Shown here in pieces: positions 56,092 through 64,000 of a stretch of DNA of 64,000 nt. The translations under genes and the position numbers were made by a program. Positions within the stretch are counted from its first letter, which is position 1; every line of letters begins with the position of its first letter. This DNA comes from Rhodovulum adriaticum. Lineage in GTDB: Bacteria; Pseudomonadota; Alphaproteobacteria; Rhodobacterales; Rhodobacteraceae. The notes below the pieces were generated by a model. The model ran no database searches, was not told the DNA's origin, and saw only the letters and a list, made by a program, of their open reading frames with translations. The stretch covers positions 186,001 through 250,000 of the forward strand of contig NZ_SLXL01000003.1 of assembly GCF_004345735.1 (NCBI RefSeq), read 5' to 3'.

Positions 56092-57353
56092 CAGAGTTCA
56101 CCGCGCCCCAGCACGAGCGAGGCATTGGTGCCCCCGAACCCGAAGGAGTTGGACAGCGCCACGTCGATCTTGCGCTTGACCGCCTTGTGCGGGGCCAGGT
56201 CGATACGCGTATCCTCGGGGGGATTGTCCAGGTTCAGCGTCGGCGGCGCGATCTGATCGCGCAGCGCCAGCACGCAGAAGATCGCCTCGACCGCACCGGC
56301 CGCGCCCAGCAAATGCCCGACCGACGACTTGGTCGAGGACATCGTGGTCTGCGCCGCGCTATCGCCCAGCAGACGTTGCACCGCACCCAGCTCGATCGTG
56401 TCGGCCATGGTCGAGGTGCCGTGCGCATTGATGTAATCCACGTCAGCCGGCGTCAGCCCGGCATCGCGCAGCGCCGCCTGCATCGAGCGGTAACCGCCGT
56501 CGCCATCCTCGGCAGGCGCGGTGATGTGATAGGCATCCCCCGACATGCCGTACCCCAGAACCTCGGCATAGATCTTGGCGCCGCGCGCCTTGGCGTGCTC
56601 GTATTCCTCCAGCACGACCACGCCCGCACCCTCGCCCATCACGAACCCGTCCCGGTCCGCGTCCCAGGGGCGCGAGGCCGATTGCGGGTCGTCGCCCCGC
56701 TTGGTCGACAGCGCGCGGGCCGCGTTGAACCCGGCCACGCCGATTTCCGACAGCGGGCTTTCGGCACCGCCAGCCACCATCACGTCCGCATCGCCATACT
56801 TGATCAGCCGCGAGGCATCGCCGATGGCATGCGCCCCGGTGGAACAGGCCGTCACGACAGCGTGGTTCGGCCCCTTGAACCCAAAGCGGATCGACACCTG
56901 CCCCGAGGCTAGGTTGATCAGCGCCGACGGAATGAAGAAGGGCGAGACACGCCGCGGCCCTTTCTCCTTCAGCAACAGCGCCGTATCGGCAATCGACGAC
57001 AGCCCCCCGATGCCCGAACCGATCATCACGCCGGTACGCTCTTTCTGTTCGTCGGTTTCGGCGACCCAGCCGGAATCCTCGACCGCCTGCGTCGCAGCCG
57101 CCATCGCGTACAGGATGAAGTCGTCGACCTTGCGCCGTTCCTTCGGCTCCATCCAGTCGTCAGGGTTGAAGGTGGCGTCGCTGCCATCGCCCACGGGCAG
57201 TTCCGCCGCATAGGTCGTCGCCACACGCGACGCATCGAAACGGGTGATCGGACCGATCCCCGACTGCCCGTCCAGCAGCCGCTTCCAGGTTTCCTCCACC
57301 CCGCAGGCCAGAGGTGAGACCATCCCAAATCCCGTGATCACCACTCGACGCAT
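56091..57353 (-). CDS. fabF: 3-oxoacyl-ACP synthase II
   Basis: A 420-residue condensing enzyme of fatty-acid elongation. The catalytic Cys lies in VTACSTGAHAIGDA and the two His in INAHGTSTMADTIE and SVGHLLGAAGAVEAI. GGAESPLSEIGVAGF and SNSFGFGGTNASLVLG are further marks. It works on acyl-ACP made by the acpP product encoded just upstream. A terminator-like hairpin separates it from acpP, so it may have its own promoter. Confidence 0.96.
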   Translation of the reverse strand: MRRVVITGFGMVSPLACGVEETWKRLLDGQSGIGPITRFDASRVATTYAAELPVGDGSDATFNPDDWMEPKERRKVDDFILYAMAAATQAVEDSGWVAETDEQKERTGVMIGSGIGGLSSIADTALLLKEKGPRRVSPFFIPSALINLASGQVSIRFGFKGPNHAVVTACSTGAHAIGDASRLIKYGDADVMVAGGAESPLSEIGVAGFNAARALSTKRGDDPQSASRPWDADRDGFVMGEGAGVVVLEEYEHAKARGAKIYAEVLGYGMSGDAYHITAPAEDGDGGYRSMQAALRDAGLTPADVDYINAHGTSTMADTIELGAVQRLLGDSAAQTTMSSTKSSVGHLLGAAGAVEAIFCVLALRDQIAPPTLNLDNPPEDTRIDLAPHKAVKRKIDVALSNSFGFGGTNASLVLGRGEL

Positions 57354-57462
57354 CTGTCGCTCCTCGCTGGATATGTCGCCCGTTCCGGCGCTCCTGATAC
57401 AGCGGTTTCACCGGCCGGGGCAAGAGAGCCCGGCCGAAGCCCGCCCAATCCCTTTGCAAACG

Positions 57463-57487
57463 AAAAACGGCGCCCGCTGGGGGCGCC
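57463..57487 (-). terminator. Intrinsic terminator after acpP
   Basis: On the minus strand GGCGCCC (57487-57481) pairs with GGGCGCC (57475-57469) around a five-base loop; TTTTT (57467-57463) follows after one base. It lies 27 bases after the acpP stop and would make acpP a separate, highly expressed transcript. Confidence 0.75.
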
Positions 57488-57513
57488 GCCGTGTCCGGTC
57501 CGGACTGCGTGGC

Positions 57514-57747
57514 TCAGGCCGCTTCCGAGATGAACTTGACCGCATCGCCGAAGGTCTGGATGGTCTCGGCCGCGTCGTCCGGGATCTCGATGCCGAACTC
57601 TTCTTCGAAGGCCATCACCAGCTCGACGGTGTCGAGGCTGTCCGCGCCCAGGTCATCGATGAACGAGGCGTTCTCGTTCACCTTGTCCTCTTCGACGCCC
57701 AGATGCTCGACGACGATCTTCTTAACGCGATCAGCGATGTCGCTCAT
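57514..57747 (-). CDS. acpP: Acyl carrier protein
   Basis: A 77-residue acidic four-helix protein. The phosphopantetheine site is the Ser of [24 protein letters not shown]. It carries all fatty-acid intermediates. ATG 57747 has GAGGAA 6-7 bases upstream; an ATG two codons earlier overlaps the ribosome site. Its own promoter-like sequence is at 57874-57901 and a terminator follows the gene. Confidence 0.97.
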   Translation of the reverse strand: MSDIADRVKKIVVEHLGVEEDKVNENASFIDDLGADSLDTVELVMAFEEEFGIEIPDDAAETIQTFGDAVKFISEAA

Positions 57748-57753
57748 GTCCAT

Positions 57754-57931
57754 TCCTCACATATTGCTCAGGCAGCTTGCCCGTCTTTTGCTGTTGGCCC
57801 CGCGGGGCCGCTCGGGTTCCCGCGGGCGCGGGAAAATGCCAAGCGCGGGATGCCCCCGGCAGAAACTGCGCCGCCTATACCACATCGTTTCCGCTTGGCA
57901 AACGCTTTCCGGTCGCAGCCACAGGGCCCCC
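57754..57931 (-). promoter_or_regulatory. acpP leader with promoter-like sequence
   Basis: On the minus strand TTGCCA (57901-57896) and TATAGG (57879-57874) are 16 bases apart, a good sigma-70-like pair. The leader between promoter and acpP contains a stem, TTCCCGC-GGGC-GCGGGAA, near 57820-57837, of unknown role. Confidence 0.55.
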
Positions 57932-58669
57932 TCAGACCATCGCCATCCCGCCGTTCACATGCAACGTGGCGCCGGTCACATACCCGGCTTCGGCGCTGGA
58001 AAGGTAGAGCACCGCCGACGCAATCTCGGTCGGGGTGCCCATCCGTCCCATCGGCACGGCCCCCATGATGCCCGCCTTCTGCTCTTCGGTCAGCTTCTCG
58101 GTCATCGCCGTCTCGATAAAACCCGGCGCGACGCAGTTCACGGTGATCCCGCGCGCCGCGACCTCTTGGGCCAGCGATTTGGACATACCCACCAGCCCGG
58201 CCTTGGCCGCGCAGTAGTTCGCCTGGCCCGGGTTGCCGGTGGTGCCGACGACCGAGGTGATGTTGACGATCCGGCCCCAGCGGGCCTTCATCATGGGACG
58301 CATCGCGCCCCGGCACAGACGCATCGCGGCGGTCAGGTTCACGTCCAGAACCGCCTGCCAATCCTCGTCCTTCAGCCGCATGAACAGCGTGTCGCGGGTG
58401 ATCCCGGCATTGTTCACCAGAATGTCCAGACTGCCCATCGCATCGGCCGCGCCCTTGGGCAGAGCGTCGACCGCATCGGGGTCGGACAGGTTGCAGGGCA
58501 GCACATGGGCCCGTTCGCCCAACTCCTCGGCCAGCGCCGCAAGCGGCGCCTCGCGCGTGCCCGACAGCCCGACAGTGGCACCCTGCGCATGCAGCGCGCG
58601 CGCAATCTCGCCACCGATCCCGCCCGAGGCGCCGGTTACCAGCGCGCATTTTCCAGTCAGATCGAACAT
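57932..58669 (-). CDS. fabG: 3-oxoacyl-ACP reductase
   Basis: A 245-residue short-chain dehydrogenase. The NADP motif is TGASGGIGGEIA, followed by LVNNAGITRDTLFMRLKDEDW (Asn and motif), the catalytic Ser in NITSVVGTTGNPGQANYCAAKAGLVG with Tyr and Lys (YCAAK), and the C-terminal LYLSSAEAGYVTGATLHVNGGMAMV. All are hallmarks of FabG. It reduces 3-oxoacyl-ACP. It follows fabD after 10 bases. Confidence 0.97.
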   Translation of the reverse strand: MFDLTGKCALVTGASGGIGGEIARALHAQGATVGLSGTREAPLAALAEELGERAHVLPCNLSDPDAVDALPKGAADAMGSLDILVNNAGITRDTLFMRLKDEDWQAVLDVNLTAAMRLCRGAMRPMMKARWGRIVNITSVVGTTGNPGQANYCAAKAGLVGMSKSLAQEVAARGITVNCVAPGFIETAMTEKLTEEQKAGIMGAVPMGRMGTPTEIASAVLYLSSAEAGYVTGATLHVNGGMAMV

Positions 58670-58679
58670 GCTCCCCTCC

Positions 58680-59615
58680 TCAGTTCATGCTTTCGACGGC
58701 GGCGGTCACCTCGTCGGGCCCACCCACCTGCCGCGTGGCGACCGATCGGTCGATCCGGCGCACCATGCCGGACAGCGCCTTGCCGGCACCCACTTCCCAG
58801 ATCTCGGTCACGCCCTGGCCCGCCATCCAGGCCACGGATTCGCGCCAGCGGACCGAGCCGGTCACCTGCTCGATCAGCAGCGCGCGGATCGTATCGGGAT
58901 CGCTGACCGCCTCGGCGCGGACATTGGTGACGACCGGCACATGCGGCGCCTCGATGGCAACGTCGGACAGCGCCTCGGCCATCACCCGCGCGGCAGGTTC
59001 CATCAGCGCGCAATGAAACGGGGCCGAGACCGGCAGCATCACCGCCCGCTTGGCGCCCTGCCCCTTGGCCAGGGCCACCGCACGTTCCACCGCCGCGACA
59101 TGGCCAGAGATCACCACTTGCCCCGGATCGTTGTCGTTGGCAGCCTGCACCACCTCGCCCTCGGCGGCCTCTTGCGCGATGGCATCCACCGCCGCGTAGT
59201 CCAGGCCCAGGATCGCCGCCATGGCGCCCACGCCCACAGGGGTTGCGTCCTGCATCGCCTCGCCACGGATGCGCAACAGCCGCGCGGTGTCGGCCAAGCT
59301 GATCGCCCCCGCCGCACACAGCGCCGAGTATTCGCCCAGCGAATGCCCTGCCACGTATTCAGCCGCGTGCACCGTCACGCCCTCGGCCCCCAGCGCCGCC
59401 ATCGCCGCGATCGAGGTCGCCATCAGCGCGGGTTGCGCATTGCGGGTCAGCGTCAGCGCGTCCTGTTCGCCCTCCCAGATCAGCGCGGACAGCTTTTCGC
59501 CCAGCGCATCATCGACTTCCTCGAAAACCTCACGGGACTGCGGATAGGCCTCGGCCAGCGCACGGCCCATGCCGATGGCCTGAGCCCCCTGACCCGGAAA
59601 CACGAATGCACGCAT
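58680..59615 (-). CDS. fabD: Malonyl-CoA:ACP transacylase
   Basis: A 311-residue alpha/beta hydrolase-like acyltransferase. The active Ser92 is in AGHSLGEYSALCAAG and the catalytic His in SAPFHCALMEPA; the N-terminus FVFPGQGAQAIGMG is the typical opening. It loads malonyl on ACP. The gene order fabD-fabG-acpP-fabF-mltG is the standard one of many bacteria. Upstream (59616-59669) is only a short gap to the glycosyltransferase gene, where its promoter must lie. Confidence 0.96.
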   Translation of the reverse strand: MRAFVFPGQGAQAIGMGRALAEAYPQSREVFEEVDDALGEKLSALIWEGEQDALTLTRNAQPALMATSIAAMAALGAEGVTVHAAEYVAGHSLGEYSALCAAGAISLADTARLLRIRGEAMQDATPVGVGAMAAILGLDYAAVDAIAQEAAEGEVVQAANDNDPGQVVISGHVAAVERAVALAKGQGAKRAVMLPVSAPFHCALMEPAARVMAEALSDVAIEAPHVPVVTNVRAEAVSDPDTIRALLIEQVTGSVRWRESVAWMAGQGVTEIWEVGAGKALSGMVRRIDRSVATRQVGGPDEVTAAVESMN

Positions 59616-59669
59616 CAGTCACCCCCTTGTCGCGGCAGTTCGGCGTGGTCTAGCCGCTCGCACTGCGGT

Positions 59670-60578
59670 TCACAAGGCGACAGAATGCGATGCGCCAACC
59701 CGGCGCAGAAAGTCGATCGCGCAGCGGTCCTCGACCTCCTCGGCCTCGATATTGGCAACGTTGCGCCGCACCCGCGCGGCATGCCGCTCTGCCGCGACAC
59801 GCTGGTTCGACCCGCGCGCGATCTTGGCGGCCAGTTCGGTTTCGGACCGGGTGTAATAGTGGTTCAACTGCAGGTGGTCGGCGGAATAGAAATCGCGCGA
59901 TCCCCGCGCCTTGTTCGCCGCCGCCTGCCCACGGTCGTTCCAGGTCACGGCACGCCCGTCCACCTGATAGCTGTGCACCTTCAGTCCGGTCACCCGGGTC
60001 GCATCGACGATGGTCTTGAAATTGGTGACACCGCGCGCCCCACTGATCGGGTCGGCCGCCCGGTGCGTGTAGTTGGACAGAACCCCGCCCTTCGGGGGCT
60101 GGACATGCCCGTTGCGCCCGAAATTGTGCCAGGGCAGCGTGACACTGGGCACATCGCCCAGATGCGCCAGCGCCGCCGCGATGCTGTCTGCGCGCTTCGG
60201 CACCAGAAACTCGTCCGCGTCGATACAGGCCATCCAGCGGTACAGGCCGCCAAAATTGCGCAATGCATGGGCATAGGCCAGAACCTGGTTGTGTATCTCG
60301 CGCCCCGTGCCTGCGTCGAACAGCTTCTGGTCCCAGGGCATGACCGTCAGGCTGCCCCCAAGGCCGTCGCGCAGATGCGCGATGGTTCGGTCGGTACAGC
60401 CATTGTCATAGACATAGACGTGGGACACACCCGCCGCGCGGTGAAACGCCGCCCACTCACCGATATGGCGTTCCTCGTTGCGCACGATCAGTGCCAGCGC
60501 CACACCGTCCCGCCCCGGCCGCGGATCCGGCGGGGCAAAGGCAAGTTCAGTAATCGGTCTGCGGGAAAACAGCTTCAT
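59670..60578 (-). CDS. GT92/DUF23-like glycosyltransferase
   Basis: A 302-residue soluble glycosyltransferase with a GT-A fold. ALIVRNEERHIGEWAAFHRAAGVSHVYVYDNGCTD is the nucleotide-binding opening, and MACIDADEFLVP holds the metal-binding DxD (DAD). LPWHNFGRNGH and DHLQLNHYYTRSETELAAK are family blocks. It resembles GT92-type (DUF23) or glycosyltransferase-2-like proteins that act on surface sugars in Rhodobacterales. ATG 60578 has GGAG 4 bases upstream. It is not in an evident polysaccharide cluster. Confidence 0.8.
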   Translation of the reverse strand: MKLFSRRPITELAFAPPDPRPGRDGVALALIVRNEERHIGEWAAFHRAAGVSHVYVYDNGCTDRTIAHLRDGLGGSLTVMPWDQKLFDAGTGREIHNQVLAYAHALRNFGGLYRWMACIDADEFLVPKRADSIAAALAHLGDVPSVTLPWHNFGRNGHVQPPKGGVLSNYTHRAADPISGARGVTNFKTIVDATRVTGLKVHSYQVDGRAVTWNDRGQAAANKARGSRDFYSADHLQLNHYYTRSETELAAKIARGSNQRVAAERHAARVRRNVANIEAEEVEDRCAIDFLRRVGASHSVAL

Positions 60579-60628
60579 CGGCTCCGGCCATTGCATTCTG
60601 GCCGGCACCATAGCCCGGCGGCTGCGCA

Positions 60629-60646
60629 GGGGCCAGCGGTGGCCCC
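60629..60646 (-). other. Intercistronic hairpin GGGGCCA-GCGG-TGGCCCC
   Basis: A perfect seven-base-pair stem lies between the orphan membrane-protein gene and the glycosyltransferase gene. It has no T-run. Confidence 0.35.
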
Positions 60647-60662
60647 GCGCGCATCCCGGGGA

Positions 60663-61319
60663 TCAGGCCACGCGCACCGCTGGCGCCGTCCGCGGCCGCA
60701 CCGGACGAACCTGGCCCGCCTCGGACTGGCTGCGGTGGACGTTCAGGTCGGTGCACAGCCGCTGGTGCACCGGCGTCAACGCAGCCTCGCGCCCGCGGGC
60801 CACCTCGATGGGGGTCTCACACCCCTCCAGTCGTGCGTAAAGGATCGCGGGCACGCCGGGCGACTTGGACCGGCGAATGAAAATGCTGCCGATCCGGTCG
60901 AACGGAATGCTGCGGTTCAGCCGGCTCTTGCCGCAGTGATTGCAGTTGGCCCACGCCAGGCAGCGCGCCTCCAGATCGACCTGAACTTCCTGGCGCACGC
61001 CACGCACCGAGATCCACAGGAACAGGATCCCTGCGATCGCCATCGCCACGCTCAGCAGCATTTCCGACGTTACCTTTTCGTGAAGGCCGGGCGCCACAGC
61101 GGTCGCAGCCGCCTGCAACGGCTCAAGGAACCACTGCCCGCCGGCAACGAACAGGAAAGACAGCCCCGCAAGCCCGGACACCCGCTCTATCAGCACGGCA
61201 CGATCGGAAAACGGTGTGTCGGAGCGAATGATATAGCCCCAGGGCGTGTCGCAAATCACTACAAGGGGCTTTGCCCCGGCACTCGTCACGCCCGTAGGTA
61301 TCCAGGCACTGACGGACAT
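60663..61319 (-). CDS. Orphan membrane protein with CxxC motif
   Basis: A 218-residue protein of unknown function. Two hydrophobic helices (about residues 47-65 and 86-106) flank a short loop. The C-terminal half is soluble and contains CLAWANCNHCGKSRLNRSIPFDRIGSIFIRRS, in which the NCNHC could be half of a metal site. The last 20 residues are basic and Pro/Ala-rich. ATG 61319 follows AGGAGAATCCTC; I recognise no family. It is divergent from the ribosomal protein genes and sits between them and the glycosyltransferase. Confidence 0.7.
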   Translation of the reverse strand: MSVSAWIPTGVTSAGAKPLVVICDTPWGYIIRSDTPFSDRAVLIERVSGLAGLSFLFVAGGQWFLEPLQAAATAVAPGLHEKVTSEMLLSVAMAIAGILFLWISVRGVRQEVQVDLEARCLAWANCNHCGKSRLNRSIPFDRIGSIFIRRSKSPGVPAILYARLEGCETPIEVARGREAALTPVHQRLCTDLNVHRSQSEAGQVRPVRPRTAPAVRVA

Positions 61320-61429
61320 GAGGATTCTCCTCTTGGTTGCACTTTGACACAGGTTGGCCCGTAAATCTGGCAGGAATTGGCCGATTGCCGCCCTATTTCC
61401 GGGCATGGCCGCGCCCCAAGCGCGCAGGC

Positions 61430-61457
61430 TTGCAATCGTCGCGCCGCACTGTATAAG
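61430..61457 (+). promoter_or_regulatory. Putative promoter of rpsF-rpsR-rplI
   Basis: TTGCAA (61430-61435) and TATAAG (61452-61457) are 16 bases apart, which would start transcription about 105 bases before rpsF. The 250-base gap 61320-61569 otherwise shows nothing I can name; an S6:S18 autoregulatory leader structure is possible but was not resolved. Confidence 0.6.
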
Positions 61458-61569
61458 GCGCGGACCTTCCGTCGTGATCGATCCGGTGCAGCCTCTCGTG
61501 GGCGGGATGCGGAAGGTGTTTCACGACCCCGCCCTTTGAAGTGCACCCGAAAACAGAACTGGAGTGAAC

Positions 61570-61923
61570 ATGCCGCTGTACGAGCATGTCTTCATCGCGC
61601 GCCAGGATCTTTCCAACGCGCAGGCCGAGGGCCTTGTCGAACACTTTTCCACCGTGCTTGCGGATAACGGCGGCAAGGTCGTCGACAGCGAGTATTGGGG
61701 CGTCAAGACGATGGCCTACAAGATCAACAAGAACCGCAAGGGGCACTATGCCTTTCTGCGCACCGACGCCCCGGCGCCGGCGGTGCAGGAAATGGAACGC
61801 CTGATGCGGCTGCATGACGACGTGATGCGCGTGCTGACCATCAAGGTCGACGAACACGCCGAAGGTCCGTCGATCCAGATGCAGAAGCGTGACGACCGCG
61901 ACGGTCGCCGCGACCGTCGCTGA
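61570..61923 (+). CDS. rpsF: 30S ribosomal protein S6
   Basis: A 117-residue S6 ([30 protein letters not shown]...[52 protein letters not shown]) with a charged C-terminal tail ([13 protein letters not shown]). It forms a dimer with S18 on the 30S platform. ATG 61570 is chosen, with GGAGTGAAC before it; a GTG at 61564 lies in the ribosome site. Confidence 0.97.
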   Translation: MPLYEHVFIARQDLSNAQAEGLVEHFSTVLADNGGKVVDSEYWGVKTMAYKINKNRKGHYAFLRTDAPAPAVQEMERLMRLHDDVMRVLTIKVDEHAEGPSIQMQKRDDRDGRRDRR

Positions 61924-61949
61924 TCCGCCTGACGAAAGGAGTCCAACCC

Positions 61950-62177
61950 ATGGCCGCAAGACCGTTTTTCCGCCGCCGCAAGGTCTGCCCCTTCTCGGGC
62001 GATAACGCACCCAAGATCGACTACAAGGACACCAAGCTGCTGCAGCGCTACATTTCCGAGCGCGGCAAGATCGTGCCTTCGCGCATTACCGCAGTGTCCG
62101 CGAAAAAGCAGCGTGAACTGGCCCGCGCGATCAAGCGCGCCCGCTTCCTCGCCCTGCTGCCCTACAGCGTGAAATAA
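61950..62177 (+). CDS. rpsR: 30S ribosomal protein S18
   Basis: A 75-residue S18 ([70 protein letters not shown]). It keeps only one Cys (KVCPFS) of the variable N-terminal zinc-ribbon-like region. The gene order rpsF-rpsR-rplI is conserved in nearly all bacteria. GAAAGGAG is the ribosome site. Confidence 0.97.
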   Translation: MAARPFFRRRKVCPFSGDNAPKIDYKDTKLLQRYISERGKIVPSRITAVSAKKQRELARAIKRARFLALLPYSVK

Positions 62178-62190
62178 GGGGACCGAAGCG

Positions 62191-62814
62191 ATGCAAGTGA
62201 TCCTTCTGGAACGCGTGGCCAAGCTTGGCCAGATGGGCGAGGTCGTTTCCGTCAAGGACGGCTACGCCCGCAACTTCCTGCTGCCGCAGGGCAAGGCGCT
62301 GCGCGCCAACGAGGCCAATATCGCCCGCTTCGAGGCCGAAAAGGCCCAACTGGAAGCGCGCAACCTCGAAACCCGCAAAGAGGCCGAGGCCCTGGGCGAA
62401 AAGCTCGGCGGTCAGCAATTCATCGTGATTCGCTCCGCCTCCGAATCGGGTGCGCTCTACGGCTCTGTCACGCCGCGCGACATCGCCGATGCCGCCACCG
62501 CCGAGGGGTTCTCTGTCGACCGCAAGCAGGTCGTGCTGTCCGGTCCGATCAAGGAACTGGGCCTGCATGACGTGACCGTCGCCCTGCACCCCGAGGTCGA
62601 CGTGACGATCCAGATCAACGTCGCCCGCTCGCCCGAAGAGGCCGAGCTTCAGGCGTCGGGCAAGTCGATCCAGGAACTGGCCGCCGAGGAAGAGGCTGCA
62701 GCCGAGTTCGAGATTGCGGAACTGTTCGACGATATCGGCGGCGCCGCGTCCGAGGACGAGGAACTGGCCGAGGCCGTCGAGGCGCAGGCCGAAGAAACCG
62801 ACGAAGACAAGTAA
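62191..62814 (+). CDS. rplI: 50S ribosomal protein L9, long form
   Basis: A 207-residue L9. The N-terminal domain ([38 protein letters not shown]) is followed by the long connecting helix and the C-terminal domain ([38 protein letters not shown]). After residue 150 comes an acidic tail of about 55 residues ([14 protein letters not shown]...[14 protein letters not shown]) that E. coli L9 (about 149 residues) lacks but alphaproteobacterial L9 often has. Confidence 0.97.
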   Translation: MQVILLERVAKLGQMGEVVSVKDGYARNFLLPQGKALRANEANIARFEAEKAQLEARNLETRKEAEALGEKLGGQQFIVIRSASESGALYGSVTPRDIADAATAEGFSVDRKQVVLSGPIKELGLHDVTVALHPEVDVTIQINVARSPEEAELQASGKSIQELAAEEEAAAEFEIAELFDDIGGAASEDEELAEAVEAQAEETDEDK

Positions 62815-62842
62815 GCCTTGCCGGAATGTTCTGGCAGGTGAC

Positions 62843-62873
62843 GGGCGCGCGGGCATCCCCCGCGCGCCCTTTT
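62843..62873 (+). terminator. Intrinsic terminator after rplI
   Basis: GGGCGCGCGGG (62843-62853) pairs perfectly with CCCGCGCGCCC (62859-62869) around CATCC, followed by TTTTCT. It overlaps the end region of the convergent GNAT gene, whose stop is at 62874. Confidence 0.85.
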
Positions 62874-63473
62874 CTATTTCAGGATCGGCACATGCGGCGC
62901 CGCCGTTTCCGGCAGCAGGCCGCTCAGACGGGGATCGGGCACCACCTCCACCTGGCGGCGCACCGGCACGAAACCGCTGCGCTGATAGAAATCCAGCGCC
63001 TGCGGGCTGTCCATCGTGCATGTGTGGACATGAAACAGTGAAATCGGCGCAGCCCAGGCCAGCCGGATCGCCTCGTTCATCATGAACCGGCCCGCCCCGG
63101 TCCCGATGGCCGAGGAAACCAGCCCGAAAAACGCCAGTTCGCAGGCGCCGGGCTGGCGGAAATCCAGCTCCATCAGTCCGATATCCAGCCCGTCGCGGCG
63201 CAGCACGTAAACATGCACGTCCGCATCTTCCAGGATGTCGGCCAAGGCGTCATCGTCCAGCAGCAGGCGCGAAAACCACAACCAGTCCTGGCCACCGACC
63301 CGCAGGAACAGGGCGCGGTACCAATCCGGGTCCGGCTCCTCGATCCGCAGCAGGGACAGTCCTTCGGCCCCGGCCCCTGACCGCACGGGCGCGGCCGCCC
63401 GCATTTCCAGATGCGTGACCACCGCCGCGATATGGCCCGCGGGCACATCGTGAAAACCAGCTTGCAACATCAT
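62874..63473 (-). CDS. GNAT family N-acetyltransferase
   Basis: A 199-residue acetyltransferase. The core reads LDIGLMELDFRQPGACELAFFGLVSSAIGTGAGRFMMNEAIRLAWA, with GTGAGR as the CoA pyrophosphate loop, followed by LFHVHTCTMDSPQALDFYQRSGFVPVRRQ. The N-terminal half (FHDVPAGHIAAVVTHLEM) is a fused domain seen in related alphaproteobacterial proteins. ATG 63473 has AGGA 6 bases upstream; a second ATG follows directly. The substrate is unknown. Confidence 0.85.
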   Translation of the reverse strand: MMLQAGFHDVPAGHIAAVVTHLEMRAAAPVRSGAGAEGLSLLRIEEPDPDWYRALFLRVGGQDWLWFSRLLLDDDALADILEDADVHVYVLRRDGLDIGLMELDFRQPGACELAFFGLVSSAIGTGAGRFMMNEAIRLAWAAPISLFHVHTCTMDSPQALDFYQRSGFVPVRRQVEVVPDPRLSGLLPETAAPHVPILK

Positions 63474-63503
63474 GCCATCCTGTCTTTTCGACCCGCCCAA
63501 CGC

Positions 63504-63528
63504 AAAACGGCAGCCCAAGGGCTGCCGT
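63504..63528 (-). terminator. Intrinsic terminator after tig
   Basis: ACGGCAGCCC (63507-63516) and GGGCTGCCGT (63519-63528) form a perfect ten-base-pair stem. On the minus strand it ends in TTTT (63507-63504, overlapping the last pair). It lies 23 bases after the tig stop, upstream of the GNAT start. Confidence 0.8.
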
Positions 63529-63551
63529 CAGGGGGCGCAGTCATCCGCCCT

Positions 63552-64000
63552 TTACGCGTCGTCTTCCAGCTCGTCGATGGCCTTCTGCAGCTCATCCTTG
63601 GAGACTTCCTTCTCCTCGACCTCGGCCAGTTCGAAGACGTAATCGACAACCTTGTCCTCGAACAGGGGCGCGCGGATCTGCTGCTGCAACTCCTGGTTCT
63701 GGCGGATGAACTCGAAGAACTGCTGTTCCTGGCCCGGGTACTGACGCGCCTGCGCCATCACCGCCTGGGTCATCTCGGCATCGGTGATCTCGACCTCGGC
63801 CTTGCGCCCGATCTCGGCCAGCAGCAGGCCCAGCCGCACCCGGCGTTCGGCCAGTTTCTGATGATCCTCGGTCGGCTCGATGGCGCCATGGTCATGGCCC
63901 TGCACCTCGGGGTGCTCTTCGTGCCACAGCTGATGCGCGATCTGCTTGGCCTCGGCCTCTACCAGGCTGGGCGGCAGATCGAACTTGACCGACTCGTCCA
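63552..64000 (-). CDS. tig: Trigger factor, C-terminal part
   Basis: The 3' part of a minus-strand gene that runs off the window end; the frame is open to base 64000 (the last two bases are a partial codon). The visible residues ([99 protein letters not shown]) are the C-terminal arm domain of trigger factor, the ribosome-bound chaperone and prolyl isomerase. The end is acidic ([10 protein letters not shown]). The ribosome-binding and FKBP domains lie beyond the window. Confidence 0.95.
   Translation of the reverse strand, partial: DESVKFDLPPSLVEAEAKQIAHQLWHEEHPEVQGHDHGAIEPTEDHQKLAERRVRLGLLLAEIGRKAEVEITDAEMTQAVMAQARQYPGQEQQFFEFIRQNQELQQQIRAPLFEDKVVDYVFELAEVEEKEVSKDELQKAIDELEDDA

Noticed and set aside
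58233-61364. A 1043-codon open frame on the plus strand opposite fabG, fabD and the glycosyltransferase gene
   Set aside because: It runs antisense through three well-supported genes, is full of His, Arg, Gln and Pro as GC-rich antisense frames are, and has no ribosome site or family motif.

Overview
This window is a 64 kb piece of chromosome from a high-GC alphaproteobacterium, almost certainly of the Rhodobacterales (Rhodobacter/Paracoccus/Roseobacter group). The evidence is a complete gene transfer agent (GTA) structural cluster in the RcGTA order, an fdsGBACD formate dehydrogenase operon, the PdhA/PdhB/PdhC arrangement with a lipoyl domain on E1-beta, a DksA that has lost three of its four zinc cysteines, and CTGC-N3-GCAG sites of the kind described for the PHA repressor PhaR. 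I see no tRNA, rRNA, CRISPR array, insertion sequence or integrase.

Layout. 1-12.8 kb is mostly housekeeping and small accessory genes: the tail of a probable amidoligase with a peptidase C26 partner, cytochrome c' with a cytochrome b561-type partner, a BaiN/HI0933-type flavoprotein, exonuclease III, an FAD monooxygenase, DksA, a MoxR ATPase and VWA protein pair separated by a GNAT protein and a DUF2927 lipoprotein, a lysozyme-like protein, an M48 peptidase and a DMT transporter. 12.9-18.9 kb is the NAD-dependent formate dehydrogenase operon. 18.9-26.0 kb is one long transcription unit behind a cobalamin riboswitch: TonB-dependent receptor, binding protein, ABC permease, ATPase, ExbB, two ExbDs and TonB. 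It is a self-contained vitamin B12 import system with its own energising complex. A convergent cueR gene ends it.

26.5-28.4 kb holds four small minus-strand genes that resemble phasin or PHA-granule accessory genes, three of them about 100-120 bases downstream of PhaR-like operators. 28.4-39.6 kb carries tyrS, anmK, a small basic orphan, two tandem cyclophilins, pgk, an ftsB-like gene, pdhA-pdhB-pdhC with an AhpD-like gene, cysE and a TraR/DksA-type zinc-finger gene.

39.6-54.8 kb is the GTA cluster on the minus strand (g1, g2, g3, g3.5, g4 to g10, g10.1, g11 to g15 and a DUF2793 protein). Every head-to-tail gene of the RcGTA core is present and intact. A perfect CtrA-type box and a sigma-70-like promoter lie just upstream of g1. 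Intrinsic-terminator-like hairpins lie between that promoter and g1 and between g2 and g3, which suggests layered transcription control. Lysis and regulatory genes are not in this window.

54.9-64 kb is conserved housekeeping sequence: mltG, fabF, acpP, fabG and fabD (minus strand), a GT92-like glycosyltransferase and an orphan membrane protein, rpsF-rpsR-rplI (plus strand), a GNAT protein and the 3' part of tig (minus strand). Functions were assigned by reading motifs and gene order; no database search was run.
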